Below are positions 24,826-34,251 of a stretch of 64,000 nt of DNA, piece by piece. Every line of letters begins with the position of its first letter. Within the stretch, counting starts at the first letter, position 1. Source of the stretch: Ningiella ruwaisensis (lineage in GTDB: Bacteria > Pseudomonadota > Gammaproteobacteria > Enterobacterales > Alteromonadaceae). A program made the position numbers and the translations under genes. The notes beneath the pieces are model-generated. The model was not told the DNA's origin and ran no database searches. It worked only from the letters and a program-made list of their open reading frames with translations. Location: the NCBI RefSeq assembly GCF_004798935.1, contig NZ_RAHT01000004.1, forward strand, positions 62,001 to 126,000, given 5' to 3'.

Positions 24826-27276
24826 CTAAAATTCATATTTAAGACGAAGCCCGAATTCTCTCGGCATGCCAGCAATTCGATAAATTGAGTCTGTTTGGAT
24901 ATCAACTGAGGTCCAGTAGTATTCATCCAAGAGATTAGTGGCATACAAACCGACAGACCAGTTTTCACTATCAGGTAGAAGATTTACCGTTGCGTTTACC
25001 AGAGCATAGCTATCAACCTCAAAATCTGGTTCAGGTCCAATAGCTGCGCTAGCGTCGCTACGATAACTTATGCTTAGATTACTATCTAATGAGTAGCCAT
25101 TATTTAATGGGAGGTTATAGTTGAAAGTGCCGGTTAGCTGCCATTCTGGCGTGTAGGCAAAATTAGCACCTGCGAAGTCGGTTGGTTCACCTCTGCGGTT
25201 GAACCCCGTGTATTCGTCAACTTCAGTTTTGGTGTAAGAAGCGCCAAGCCTAGTAAGGAAGTTGTCAGTAAGTTGAATCGCAAAATCAAGTTCTGCGCCG
25301 TACACTTTAGATTTAGGGATATTTACCAAACGCGGGAGCGTTTGAAAAACTAAGTCCTCTACTTCCGATAGCAGTTGTTTATCTTCATAGTCATAATAAA
25401 ACACCGAAGAGTTTAACTGGCCCGCCCCGCTAAGCAGCCTTATATTTGAGCCCAACTCATAAGCAATAACTTTTTCTTGAGTTGCAGCGTTTAATTGATC
25501 AGAACTCGCTGCAGTGATTACCGGCCAAGCTCCCGATTTAAATCCACGGCTAATACTTGAGTAAGCTAACCAATCACTACTGACGTTGTAACTCAGGCTT
25601 ATTCGACCGGAAAGATTATCCTCTTCTAAAGGCACTCTTTGAGGATCTGCAATGGCAGAAAAATCTGGCGTGAGCGTTATACAGCCATTCTCAACAACAG
25701 GGCCAGGGCCAAGTGCAAGGTTGTTTCCACCAATCGCCCATACTGCCGTATTCCAGATTGGAAGCGTATTTCCATTGTAGTCTGCAGAACATGACACCGA
25801 CTCGAGTTTATCCTCGGTGTAGCGAAGCCCTAAAGACAGTTGCAAATCATCTGTTAAATCGACGTCAACCTTACCAAATATGGATTTCGACGTGTTCTCA
25901 GAAGTTAGGTTTAAACGAAAGAACCGAAAACCACCGGCATACTGCTCGGCGGAATAAAACTGGTTGGTTGGATCAAATAGATTTTGAGTTAGGAATCGCA
26001 AAAGCAGATTTTGTGACGATGTGTCGTATGAACCGAGCTGGTTGTCAATGATATCGTCTTTGGAGTAATAAACACCAACTAGTAGATCCCAGCCGTCAAA
26101 TTCGCCGTCAATCCTAAATTCTTGGGAAAATGAGTCGATTTCTCCATCCGAGTCTAAATAAAATATTTCTATACTCGTGCCGTCTAGGTCATTAACATCT
26201 TTACGAGTAATCGAATTGTGGCCAGTCAAACTCGTAAAGGTTAGTTCGTCGTTTATGGTGTATTCCACTCTGGCAGTTAATCCTAAGAAATCAGAGTCTG
26301 ATGCGAATGCTTTCTTATCTGAATCACTACTATCGAATGCATCCCATTCAGCCGTTCGACTATCCCAATCTGTATTAAGGTCGACAGCTGCCAATTGAGG
26401 AGATAGAAAGTCTGGTTGATCCGGGCTTATACCAACGATTTGACCAGCCACGGTATCCGATTTGTCTCGCCAATAGTTGGCGGAGAGATCAATCTCCAAG
26501 TCGCTGTTGGGGTGCCAAGCCAAACTGGCTCTAAAAGCGGATGTGTCTTTCTCTCCCAAGGTGTCACCCGGCCTGGATAAGCTTCGTTGATAACCTTCAC
26601 CTCGCTTTTCAATACGAGTTGCAAAACGCACTGCTACAGTGTCACTTATCGGTAGATTTAATGTTCCACTAAAGTTCGTTGTATCAAAGCTTCCGAACTC
26701 AGCTGAGACTTCTGCTGTAAGTTCATCGGTCGGCTTGTTAGTGATAAAATTAACAAGTCCACCGGTAGTATTACGACCATACAACGTTCCTTGAGGACCT
26801 TTTAGTACTTCTACTCGCTGCATATCGAACAGAGCGCCATTTGCCATATATGGATATGCATAAGCCATTTCATCGACGTATAGACCTACCGTTGCAGTCG
26901 ATGACAAGTTACTAGTATTAAATCCGACCCCACGTATTGTAAATATCGGTGTATTGGTCGGGGATTTAGCATAAGTGAGGCCAGGAGTTATCTGCACCAA
27001 GTCGGAGGCATTATTAATGCCTGCTGCCTCAAGCGTGCTGGCAGAAAAAGCATTGATGGACATAGGAACATCAGTGGCGTTCTCAGCGCGTTTTCTGGCA
27101 GTCACTTGAATTACGTCAAGGATTTTTGTTTCTTTTGAAGCCTGCGTTTCTTGTTCGTCTAAATTTTCTTGCGCCGCGGCAGCATTGATGTTCAGTAAGC
27201 CTGTGAAGATACAAAGGGTTAAATAGCTGTATTTTGCTGCCGGGTTGGATGTGTTTGAATTTGCCGGTGTTCTCAT
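24826..27276 (-). CDS. TonB-dependent outer-membrane receptor
   Basis: An 816-residue receptor. Signal peptide residues are about 1-35. A TonB box-like DVIQVTARKR is at about 55. The plug domain (about 65-180) contains TPIFTIRGVGFN and VEVLKGPQGTLYGRNTTGG, and the 22-strand barrel ends in a terminal Phe (LRLKYEF). It belongs to the large marine subgroup importing small organic ligands rather than siderophores only. It is the first gene of the operon with nitrilase and aldoxime dehydratase. Uptake of the aldoxime, its nitrile or a conjugate is therefore the natural inference, though ligand specificity cannot be read from sequence. Confidence 0.93.
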   Translation of the reverse strand: MRTPANSNTSNPAAKYSYLTLCIFTGLLNINAAAAQENLDEQETQASKETKILDVIQVTARKRAENATDVPMSINAFSASTLEAAGINNASDLVQITPGLTYAKSPTNTPIFTIRGVGFNTSNLSSTATVGLYVDEMAYAYPYMANGALFDMQRVEVLKGPQGTLYGRNTTGGLVNFITNKPTDELTAEVSAEFGSFDTTNFSGTLNLPISDTVAVRFATRIEKRGEGYQRSLSRPGDTLGEKDTSAFRASLAWHPNSDLEIDLSANYWRDKSDTVAGQIVGISPDQPDFLSPQLAAVDLNTDWDSRTAEWDAFDSSDSDKKAFASDSDFLGLTARVEYTINDELTFTSLTGHNSITRKDVNDLDGTSIEIFYLDSDGEIDSFSQEFRIDGEFDGWDLLVGVYYSKDDIIDNQLGSYDTSSQNLLLRFLTQNLFDPTNQFYSAEQYAGGFRFFRLNLTSENTSKSIFGKVDVDLTDDLQLSLGLRYTEDKLESVSCSADYNGNTLPIWNTAVWAIGGNNLALGPGPVVENGCITLTPDFSAIADPQRVPLEEDNLSGRISLSYNVSSDWLAYSSISRGFKSGAWPVITAASSDQLNAATQEKVIAYELGSNIRLLSGAGQLNSSVFYYDYEDKQLLSEVEDLVFQTLPRLVNIPKSKVYGAELDFAIQLTDNFLTRLGASYTKTEVDEYTGFNRRGEPTDFAGANFAYTPEWQLTGTFNYNLPLNNGYSLDSNLSISYRSDASAAIGPEPDFEVDSYALVNATVNLLPDSENWSVGLYATNLLDEYYWTSVDIQTDSIYRIAGMPREFGLRLKYEF

Positions 27277-27449
27277 AGCACTTAAATCTCAGTTGGAAGT
27301 GTGTTTATGGCATTTACATTACAACCAAGGTGACAGTGCTTACCATGACTGATAGTGCACAACCGATTATCTGAAAGTGTAATTGCATATTGAAAAAGCT
27401 AATTATTCGATTTCAATTCACCACAGCCAGCGATAAATGCAGTAATACC

Positions 27450-28745
27450 CTATTTATTTCTATTATCTAGTACGCGTATTGCTTTGCCTTCGGAGCGTTC
27501 AATACTATTCGGCGGCGTCACAACGACTGAAGATGAAATACCCGCAAAAGTTTTTATTTGTATCAGAAGCTCTTTTTCTAAAGTGCGTTGTGCTTCAAGT
27601 GAGATTGCTGTAACACTTTCGGCATAAACTGTGACACTGTCTAAATTGCCATGCTTAGTCAGTTCAATTTGGTAGTGAGGTGCAAGGCCATCTACTTTAC
27701 AGATAAGTTCCTCGATTTGACTTGGAAAAACGTTTACACCACGAATAATCATCATGTCGTCACTTCGACCAGTGATTTTCTCCATTCTGCGCATGACTCT
27801 TCCAGTGCCTGGCAATAGTCTAGTCAAATCGCGGGTGCGATATCGAATCACCGGCATCGCTTCTTTTGAAAGGTTGGTAAATACCAACTCGCCTTCTTGG
27901 CCATCAGGAAGCACTTCGCCGGTGACTGGGTCAATAATTTCTGGATAGAAATGGTCTTCCCATATAGTGAGTCCGTCTCTGGTTTCAATGCATTCTTGCG
28001 CAACACCTGGTCCTATGACTTCAGACAAACCATAAATATCAACCGCATCTATACCCAAAGAGGATTCCATTTGATGACGCATCGCTTCAGTCCAAGGCTC
28101 AGCACCAAATATTCCAGTGCGCAACTTCAATTTATCTACATCAACTTGTTGCCGGGATAGCTCATCAGCAATGTTAAGCATATAAGATGGTGTAACCATG
28201 ATAATGTCAGGATTGAAGTCGGCAATTAGTTGTACTTGTTTAGCGGTTTGCCCACCACTCATGGGAATTACAGTGCAGCCTAGTCGTTCCGCTCCGTAAT
28301 GTGCACCTAAGCCACCCGTAAATAAACCATAGCCATATGAAATATGCACGATATCAGTAGAGCGCCCTCCAGCAGCATAAATTGAACGAGCTACCACGTC
28401 TGCCCACGTATCGATGTCGTTTTGGGTGTAACCTACAACCGTTGGTTTACCGGTTGTGCCGCTAGATGCATGAATCCGAACTACGTCTTCCATTGGCTTA
28501 CTAAACATGCCAAAAGGATAGTTGTCACGTAAATCGGCTTTGGTAGTAGTTGGGAATTTACTGAGATCTGAAAGTTGCTTGAGGTCATCAGGGTGAACAC
28601 CGTGAGCATCAAACTTAGCTTTGTATACTGGTGAATTTTTATAAACGTGATTCAATGTGTGCTTCAATCTCTCTAGCTGCAATCCACGTAATTCATCAAT
28701 ACTTGCGTTCTCAATTGCATGCAATCCCACTTTAGACACTGACAT
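27450..28745 (-). CDS. paaK: Phenylacetate-CoA ligase
   Basis: Activates phenylacetate with ATP and CoA to phenylacetyl-CoA, the entry step of the paa pathway. The 431-residue adenylate-forming enzyme has the P-loop SSGTTGKPTVVGYT (about 95-108), YGLSEVIGPG (about 238) and a C-terminal RGVNVFPSQIE (about 335). GGAG precedes the ATG. It is divergent from paaZ across a 187-bp region with candidate PaaX sites, and it lies upstream of the receptor-nit-oxd unit on the same strand (173-bp gap). Confidence 0.95.
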   Translation of the reverse strand: MSVSKVGLHAIENASIDELRGLQLERLKHTLNHVYKNSPVYKAKFDAHGVHPDDLKQLSDLSKFPTTTKADLRDNYPFGMFSKPMEDVVRIHASSGTTGKPTVVGYTQNDIDTWADVVARSIYAAGGRSTDIVHISYGYGLFTGGLGAHYGAERLGCTVIPMSGGQTAKQVQLIADFNPDIIMVTPSYMLNIADELSRQQVDVDKLKLRTGIFGAEPWTEAMRHQMESSLGIDAVDIYGLSEVIGPGVAQECIETRDGLTIWEDHFYPEIIDPVTGEVLPDGQEGELVFTNLSKEAMPVIRYRTRDLTRLLPGTGRVMRRMEKITGRSDDMMIIRGVNVFPSQIEELICKVDGLAPHYQIELTKHGNLDSVTVYAESVTAISLEAQRTLEKELLIQIKTFAGISSSVVVTPPNSIERSEGKAIRVLDNRNK

Positions 28746-28832
28746 TTATTTCTCCAGTAATATTTGCGTATCAAAATAATCTTGTGAATTTATTATCTAA
28801 AAGCAGATATATACACTTAACTTGAAGCTGAA

Positions 28833-28875
28833 TATAATACAATAATTTGCCATATTGCAACATATCTGTATCATA
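28833..28875. promoter_or_regulatory. Candidate PaaX operator pair, paaK/paaZ
   Basis: TATAATAC (28833-28840) and GTATCATA (28868-28875) form an imperfect inverted repeat separated by 27 bp. The same arrangement, with both half sites perfect, occurs at paaA. It lies between the divergent paaK and paaZ starts and could control both. Assignment to PaaX is inference from position and from paaX being encoded in the cluster. Confidence 0.6.
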
Positions 28876-28932
28876 AATGTTAACTTTTGCTTAACAAGCG
28901 AATACATTTAGGTAATCAGAGGTGTCTAAAAT

Positions 28933-30981
28933 ATGAAAGCTAAAAGTTTTGTTTATGGTAATTGGATCGCAGGAGAATCCGAAGGAATACAAGTACTAAA
29001 TGCAGTTACCAGCGACGTTATTTGTAATGTTGGCTCCGACGGCATTAATTTTGCTAAAGTTGCCAATTACGGGCGTGAAGTGGGAGGTCCAGCATTACGT
29101 GCGATGACAGTTCATCAAAGAGCAGAAGCGCTTAAGGCTATAGGCCTTCATTTGTTGTCTAAAAAGCAAAATCTATATGACGTCTCTGCATGGACGGGGG
29201 CTACCCAGGCAGACGGATGGGTAGATATTGAAGGCGGAATAGGCACGATGCTTAGCTATTCCAGTATGGCGAGACGGGAGTTGGCAAACGAAACCTTTTT
29301 GGTTGAGGGAAAGACAGAAGTCCTTTCACGCAAAGGGAACTTCGTTGGTAGACACGTTCTAACCTCAAAACTAGGTGTATCAGTACATATCAATGCGTTT
29401 AACTTCCCTTGTTGGGGCATGTTAGAAAAGATAGCACCCAGTCTAATTGCAGGCGTACCAGTCATTGTTAAGCCAGCAACGGTATCGTCATATCTAACCG
29501 AAGCAATGGTAAAAGAAATTGTCGAGGCAGGTATTCTTCCTGATGGAGCGATTCAACTCATATGTGGTGGTATCGGTGATCTGCTTGATCAACTTAGCGA
29601 GCAAGACACTGTAACTTTCACAGGCTCAGCAACCACAGGTCGCAAACTAAAAACGCATCCAAACATTATAAAGAATAGCATTCCATTTAACATGGAAGCG
29701 GATTCATTGAACTGTAGCATCTTGGGGCTTAGTGTTGCTCAAGACGATCCTGAGTTTGATCTATTTATCAAAGAGTTAGTTCGAGAAATTACTACGAAAG
29801 CTGGTCAAAAATGTACGGCTATTCGACGCGCTATCGTGCCAGCTCACATGATTGATGACGTGATCCATGCCGTAAAAGCACGGTTAGCTAAGGTAACAAT
29901 AGGAGACCCAAACGCAGAGGGTGTTAGAATGGGCTCACTTGTGGGATTGGCTCAACGTGAAGATGTAAAGCGCAATGTTTCACTCCTTTGCCAAGAGTGT
30001 GAAGTTGTCCTTGGTGGCAACGATGTTGAGTTCTCAGTTGTTGGTGCGAATGCACAAACCGGTGCGTTCTACCCGCCCACGATACTGTTATGTAACACGC
30101 CAAAAACCAGTACTACTCCTCATGAAATAGAAGCGTTCGGGCCGGTATGTACGCTAATGCCATATGATACATTGGAAGATGCGATTTATATCGCTAATTT
30201 AGGCAAGGGTAGCTTAGCCGGCTCTATCGCAACGTTTGACGATCAAGAAGCGGCTAAGGTTATTCTTAACTCCGCTGCTTATCATGGGCGCATGTTGGTC
30301 TTTAACCGCGAGTGCGCTAAAGAATCTACCGGCCATGGTTCACCGTTAGCGCAACTAGTTCACGGAGGTCCTGGTCGCGCAGGGGGTGGGGAAGAGCTTG
30401 GTGGTATTCGTGCTATAAAGCACTACATGCAGCGCACGGCTATTCAAGGTTCACCATCTACATTGATGGCAATTACTAAAGAATATACTGCCGGCGCTAA
30501 AACCTATAGCGATGACAAACATCCGTTCAAAAAATACTTTGAAGAATTGCAAATTGGAGAGAGCTTAACGACGCATAGACGCACTGTTACTGAAGCCGAC
30601 GTTGTCAATTTTGGGTGTATTTCAGGCGATCACTTCTATGCACATTTTGATGAGATAGCGGCAAAAGACTCTTTGTTTGGCAAGCGCGTTGCCCATGGCT
30701 ATTTCATCATATCTGCTGCCGCAGGGATGTTTGTAGAGCCTTCAGTAGGTCCAGTATTAGCTAACTATGGTTTAGAAAATCTGCGTTTTGTTTCGCCCGT
30801 AGGAATAGGCGATACCATTCAGGTCAAGATCACGGTCAGCCAGAAATCCAAGAAGAGCAAACGCCCAGAAGAGGACAAGGCGACCGGCGTTGTGGTGTGG
30901 GATGTACAAGTGTACAACCAAGATCAAGAAATCGTTGCTCTTTATGACATCATGACATTGGTCGAAAGGAAGGAAGCCTGA
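28933..30981 (+). CDS. paaZ: Oxepin-CoA hydrolase / 3-oxo-5,6-dehydrosuberyl-CoA semialdehyde dehydrogenase
   Basis: Bifunctional ring-opening enzyme. The N-terminal aldehyde dehydrogenase domain (about 1-520) has Glu in NMEADSLN (about 255) and the nucleophile Cys in GQKCTAIRR (about 296). The C-terminal MaoC-like (R)-hydratase domain (about 535-682) carries FGCISGDHFYAHFD and the catalytic GKRVAHGYF. The 682-residue length matches full two-domain PaaZ. A ribosome site (GAGGTG) precedes the ATG. First gene of the plus-strand paa half. Confidence 0.96.
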   Translation: MKAKSFVYGNWIAGESEGIQVLNAVTSDVICNVGSDGINFAKVANYGREVGGPALRAMTVHQRAEALKAIGLHLLSKKQNLYDVSAWTGATQADGWVDIEGGIGTMLSYSSMARRELANETFLVEGKTEVLSRKGNFVGRHVLTSKLGVSVHINAFNFPCWGMLEKIAPSLIAGVPVIVKPATVSSYLTEAMVKEIVEAGILPDGAIQLICGGIGDLLDQLSEQDTVTFTGSATTGRKLKTHPNIIKNSIPFNMEADSLNCSILGLSVAQDDPEFDLFIKELVREITTKAGQKCTAIRRAIVPAHMIDDVIHAVKARLAKVTIGDPNAEGVRMGSLVGLAQREDVKRNVSLLCQECEVVLGGNDVEFSVVGANAQTGAFYPPTILLCNTPKTSTTPHEIEAFGPVCTLMPYDTLEDAIYIANLGKGSLAGSIATFDDQEAAKVILNSAAYHGRMLVFNRECAKESTGHGSPLAQLVHGGPGRAGGGEELGGIRAIKHYMQRTAIQGSPSTLMAITKEYTAGAKTYSDDKHPFKKYFEELQIGESLTTHRRTVTEADVVNFGCISGDHFYAHFDEIAAKDSLFGKRVAHGYFIISAAAGMFVEPSVGPVLANYGLENLRFVSPVGIGDTIQVKITVSQKSKKSKRPEEDKATGVVVWDVQVYNQDQEIVALYDIMTLVERKEA

Positions 30982-30987
30982 GGAAAC

Positions 30988-31581
30988 TTAGGCTTCGTCT
31001 TTCGGTTTGTGATGGCTAGCGTTAAAGCGCGGGCGTGCGGGCTGTACAGCATGCAGAGGTTGAACTTCTCGCATGCTGTCATGGCAACGTTGGGTCAAAA
31101 TTTGGTACTCATGGGTGCCTTTAGTTTTCCACGCTATTTCTTTTTCAGACAAGGTTCGTTTCACCGACGCTGGGCTGCCGACTACCAAACTTTTTGGCGG
31201 ACATTCGAAGCCACTTTTTACAAAGGTCGTTGCTGCTACCAAAGATTCACTACCGATGACAGCTTTGTCCATTATGACAGCGTTCATGCCAACCAACGCA
31301 TTTCTGCCAATTCGGCAGCCATGCAATACCGCACCGTGACCGATATGTCCATCTTGTTCAACCACACAATCTTGTTCGGGAAAGCTATGTATCACACAGT
31401 TATCCTGCACATTGCAGCCCTGCTCAAGAATGATTCGACCAAAGTCTCCTCGCAGTGCAGCGTTAGGTCCGACGTAACAATTAGCGCCAATTATGACATC
31501 ACCAATAAGCACCGCTGTTGCGTGAACATAGGACGATGGGTCAATCACTGGAACGAGATTTTCAATTGCATAAACGGGCAT
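30988..31581 (-). CDS. paaY: PaaY-type left-handed beta-helix protein (hydroxyphenylacetyl-CoA thioesterase)
   Basis: A 197-residue hexapeptide-repeat protein of the gamma-carbonic-anhydrase fold (repeats about 10-150, with the His-rich [15 protein letters not shown] at about 80). PaaY homologues act as thioesterases that rescue CoA from dead-end phenylacetyl-CoA products. It is the only paa gene here on the opposite strand, between paaZ and paaG. Its stop is 6 bp from the paaZ stop across a short AAGCCTGA/TTAGGCTT hairpin. GAGG precedes the ATG. Confidence 0.9.
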   Translation of the reverse strand: MPVYAIENLVPVIDPSSYVHATAVLIGDVIIGANCYVGPNAALRGDFGRIILEQGCNVQDNCVIHSFPEQDCVVEQDGHIGHGAVLHGCRIGRNALVGMNAVIMDKAVIGSESLVAATTFVKSGFECPPKSLVVGSPASVKRTLSEKEIAWKTKGTHEYQILTQRCHDSMREVQPLHAVQPARPRFNASHHKPKDEA

Positions 31582-31672
31582 AGTTTTCCTCTAATCGAAT
31601 TCGTGCAACGAACTAGAGCATTGCCCAGCTGACGACACGAATTATCTAAACTAAAAGCGAGAGTAACTAAAA

Positions 31673-32464
31673 ATGAATTTCAAAACCATCGAATATTCAG
31701 TCAATAACAGCGTAGCAGTTCTGACGCTTAATCGTCCTGATTCACTAAATAGTTTCACTATTGAAATGCATCTAGAAGTGAAGCAGGCGCTAAAAGCTGT
31801 GCGTGAAGACGGGGACATTCGTTGCCTTCTGTTAACTGGCGCTGGGCGTGGTTTTTGTGCAGGGCAAGACCTAAATGACCGAAGCGTCAGTGCTGGGCAA
31901 GCAGCCCCAGATTTAGGTGAATCCGTAGAGAATTATTACAACCCCCTTATTAGAACCATTACCTCCTTAGAGAAACCGGTAATTTGCGCGGTCAATGGCG
32001 TCGCTGCGGGCGCGGGTGCCAGTATTGCATTGGCATGCGATATCGTTTTGGCCGCTCGAAGCGCTAGCTTTATTCAGTCCTTTAGCAGAATTGGATTAGT
32101 ACCTGACTCTGGTGGTACCTGGAATTTACCGAGGGCGTTAAGCCTACCAAGAGCCAAAGCCTTAGCCTTGCTTGGAGAAAAACTGAGTGCAGAGCAGGCT
32201 GAAAAGTGGGGCATGATCTGGCAATGCATAGACAATGAAAAACTAATGCCGCAAGCAATTACTATAGCGGAGCATTTGGCAACTCAGCCAACTAAAGGGC
32301 TAAGCAGAATAAAAAAGTTGTTAAACGATTCTTTGTCAAACTCATTGCATTTGCAGCTTGAGCTAGAAAAAGATGCCATGCGTGAACTTGGAAAAAGTGA
32401 TGACTACAAAGAAGGGGTAGCCGCATTCATGGCTAAACGAGTGCCTACTTTTCGAGGTCGATAA
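31673..32464 (+). CDS. paaG: 1,2-epoxyphenylacetyl-CoA isomerase
   Basis: Crotonase-fold enzyme converting ring 1,2-epoxyphenylacetyl-CoA to oxepin-CoA. The 263 residues can be aligned by eye to E. coli PaaG throughout: LLLTGAGRGFCAGQDLNDR (about 52-70) builds the oxyanion hole, CAVNGVAAGAGAS (about 104) the second oxyanion residue, and GLVPDSGGTWNLPR (about 140) the active-site Asp. It ends 1 bp before the paaI start, so translation is coupled. Confidence 0.94.
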   Translation: MNFKTIEYSVNNSVAVLTLNRPDSLNSFTIEMHLEVKQALKAVREDGDIRCLLLTGAGRGFCAGQDLNDRSVSAGQAAPDLGESVENYYNPLIRTITSLEKPVICAVNGVAAGAGASIALACDIVLAARSASFIQSFSRIGLVPDSGGTWNLPRALSLPRAKALALLGEKLSAEQAEKWGMIWQCIDNEKLMPQAITIAEHLATQPTKGLSRIKKLLNDSLSNSLHLQLELEKDAMRELGKSDDYKEGVAAFMAKRVPTFRGR

Positions 32465-32465
32465 G

Positions 32466-32900
32466 ATGACAAATATGTCTGACGAATTAGCCCAAAAATG
32501 TGCTGACCATATGTTTTACAATGACGCTGCAACACAAAGCATGGGCATGAGCATTGTTAAGGTAGCCGAAGGGCAATCAATCGTTTCAATGTGTATCACA
32601 TCGGTAATGTTGAATGGTCATCAAACCTGCCATGGTGGGCAGTTGTTTTCTCTTGCCGACTCCGCCTTTGCATTTGCCTGCAATTCATACAATGAAGCCG
32701 CAGTTGCCGCCAACTGCACTATCGATTTTATTCGCCCAGCGTTTGAAGGTGATGTTTTAAAGGCGACAGCGACGGTCTGCTATCAAGGTAAACGGACTGG
32801 TATCTACCATGTTCAAATAACCAACCAAAACAATGAACTGATTGCACTGTTTAAGGGCAATTCAGCACGTATCAACCGTAAATTGTTGCCAACAGACTAA
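32466..32900 (+). CDS. paaI: Hydroxyphenylacetyl-CoA thioesterase
   Basis: Hot-dog-fold acyl-CoA thioesterase of 144 residues. The signature LNGHQTCHGGQLFSLADSAFAFACNS (about 45-70) is nearly the same as in E. coli PaaI, including the catalytic Asp in LADS. It clears stalled CoA intermediates. Order paaG-paaI-paaJ with 1-13 bp gaps indicates one transcript. Confidence 0.94.
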   Translation: MTNMSDELAQKCADHMFYNDAATQSMGMSIVKVAEGQSIVSMCITSVMLNGHQTCHGGQLFSLADSAFAFACNSYNEAAVAANCTIDFIRPAFEGDVLKATATVCYQGKRTGIYHVQITNQNNELIALFKGNSARINRKLLPTD

Positions 32901-32913
32901 AGAGGTAATGCCA

Positions 32914-34116
32914 ATGAAAAATGCTTATATTTGTGATGGGATACGAACTCCTTTCGGCCGTTACGCAGGGGCTTTATCCTCGATTCGAACTGATGACTTA
33001 GGTGCTATTCCGCTGAAAGCACTACAACAAAGAAATGTGCAGGTGGATTGGCAGGCCGTTGATGAAATTTACTATGGTTGTGCAAATCAAGCGGGCGAGG
33101 ATAATCGCAATGTGGCGCGCATGAGTGCACTGCTGTCGGGACTACCCGTTAGTGTGCCAGGTACAACCATTAATCGTTTATGCGGCTCAGGCATGGACGC
33201 TATTGGATGCGCAGCGCGTGGAATTGAAAGCGGTGATATTGGACTAGCCATTGCTGGTGGAGTTGAATCTATGTCTCGTGCACCGTTCGTAATGGGTAAG
33301 GCCGAATCTGCATTCAGCCGCCAAGCAGAAATGTTTGATACCACCATCGGCTGGCGTTTTATCAACAAACTAATGAAGGCAGAGTTTGGCGTCGACTCAA
33401 TGCCCGAAACTGCTGAAAACGTCGCCGAGCAATTTAATATCAGCCGAGAAGACCAAGACGCGTTCGCGCTGCGTAGTCAGCAAAAAGCCGCAGTCGCGCA
33501 GTCTAAAGGGATATTTGATGCTGAGATTATTCCCGTGTCGATACCACGCAGAAAACAAGCTCCACTTATTTTTACCAAAGATGAACATCCACGACAAACA
33601 TCCCTTGAATCGCTAGCCAAACTAGGCACTCCGTTTCGGGCTAATGGCACTGTAACTGCTGGCAATGCATCGGGTGTTAATGACGGCGCTGTCGCACTAC
33701 TACTCGCCTCTGAAAGCGTTGCTGCGTCCTATTCTCTGGTGCCTAAGGCGCGTGTTGTTAGTATGGCAACCGCCGGAATTGAGCCCAGAATAATGGGTTT
33801 TGGCCCCTCCCCCGCGTCGCAAAAAGCACTACGCAAGGCGGGTCTGAAAGTTGAGGATATGGATGTCATTGAATTGAATGAAGCATTTGCCTCACAAGGT
33901 TTAGCAGTATTGCGCGATCTTGGTATAGCCGACGATGCACCTAACGTGAATCCAAACGGTGGAGCTATCGCATTGGGTCATCCCCTTGGTGCAAGTGGAG
34001 CACGTTTAGTAATGACTGCTATGCATCAACTTCACAGAACTAATGGTCGCTTTGCATTGTGCACCATGTGTGTCGGCGTAGGGCAAGGTATTGCGATGAT
34101 AATAGAACGCGTTTAA
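32914..34116 (+). CDS. paaJ: 3-oxoadipyl-CoA / 3-oxo-5,6-dehydrosuberyl-CoA thiolase
   Basis: Beta-ketothiolase acting twice in the pathway to release acetyl-CoA and finally succinyl-CoA. The 400-residue protein has the nucleophile Cys in NRLCGSGMDAIG (about 90), the His in ALGHPLGASGAR (about 356), and the second Cys in CTMCVGVGQG (about 386). Several upstream Met codons exist; ATG 32914 has AGAGGT at the right distance and matches the family start (AYICDGIRTPFGRYAG). Confidence 0.95.
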   Translation: MKNAYICDGIRTPFGRYAGALSSIRTDDLGAIPLKALQQRNVQVDWQAVDEIYYGCANQAGEDNRNVARMSALLSGLPVSVPGTTINRLCGSGMDAIGCAARGIESGDIGLAIAGGVESMSRAPFVMGKAESAFSRQAEMFDTTIGWRFINKLMKAEFGVDSMPETAENVAEQFNISREDQDAFALRSQQKAAVAQSKGIFDAEIIPVSIPRRKQAPLIFTKDEHPRQTSLESLAKLGTPFRANGTVTAGNASGVNDGAVALLLASESVAASYSLVPKARVVSMATAGIEPRIMGFGPSPASQKALRKAGLKVEDMDVIELNEAFASQGLAVLRDLGIADDAPNVNPNGGAIALGHPLGASGARLVMTAMHQLHRTNGRFALCTMCVGVGQGIAMIIERV

Positions 34117-34174
34117 CCACAAGTTTCCGAGATTGTTAACCGTTTGTTGACAGCATATCTCTAATTGTCATTTT

Positions 34175-34217
34175 TATGATACATTATATTGACTTAAATA
34201 ATTTTATACGTATCATA
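34175..34217 (+). promoter_or_regulatory. paaA promoter with candidate PaaX operator pair
   Basis: TATGATAC (34175-34182) and its exact reverse complement GTATCATA (34210-34217) are separated by 27 bp. Between and overlapping them lie TTGACT (34189-34194) and TATCAT (34211-34216) at 16-bp spacing, a near-consensus sigma-70 promoter whose -10 coincides with the right operator half. A repressor bound here would block RNA polymerase directly. Confidence 0.7.
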
Positions 34218-34251
34218 AAATTATACGCCGATTAATTACTAGGTGAACCTT

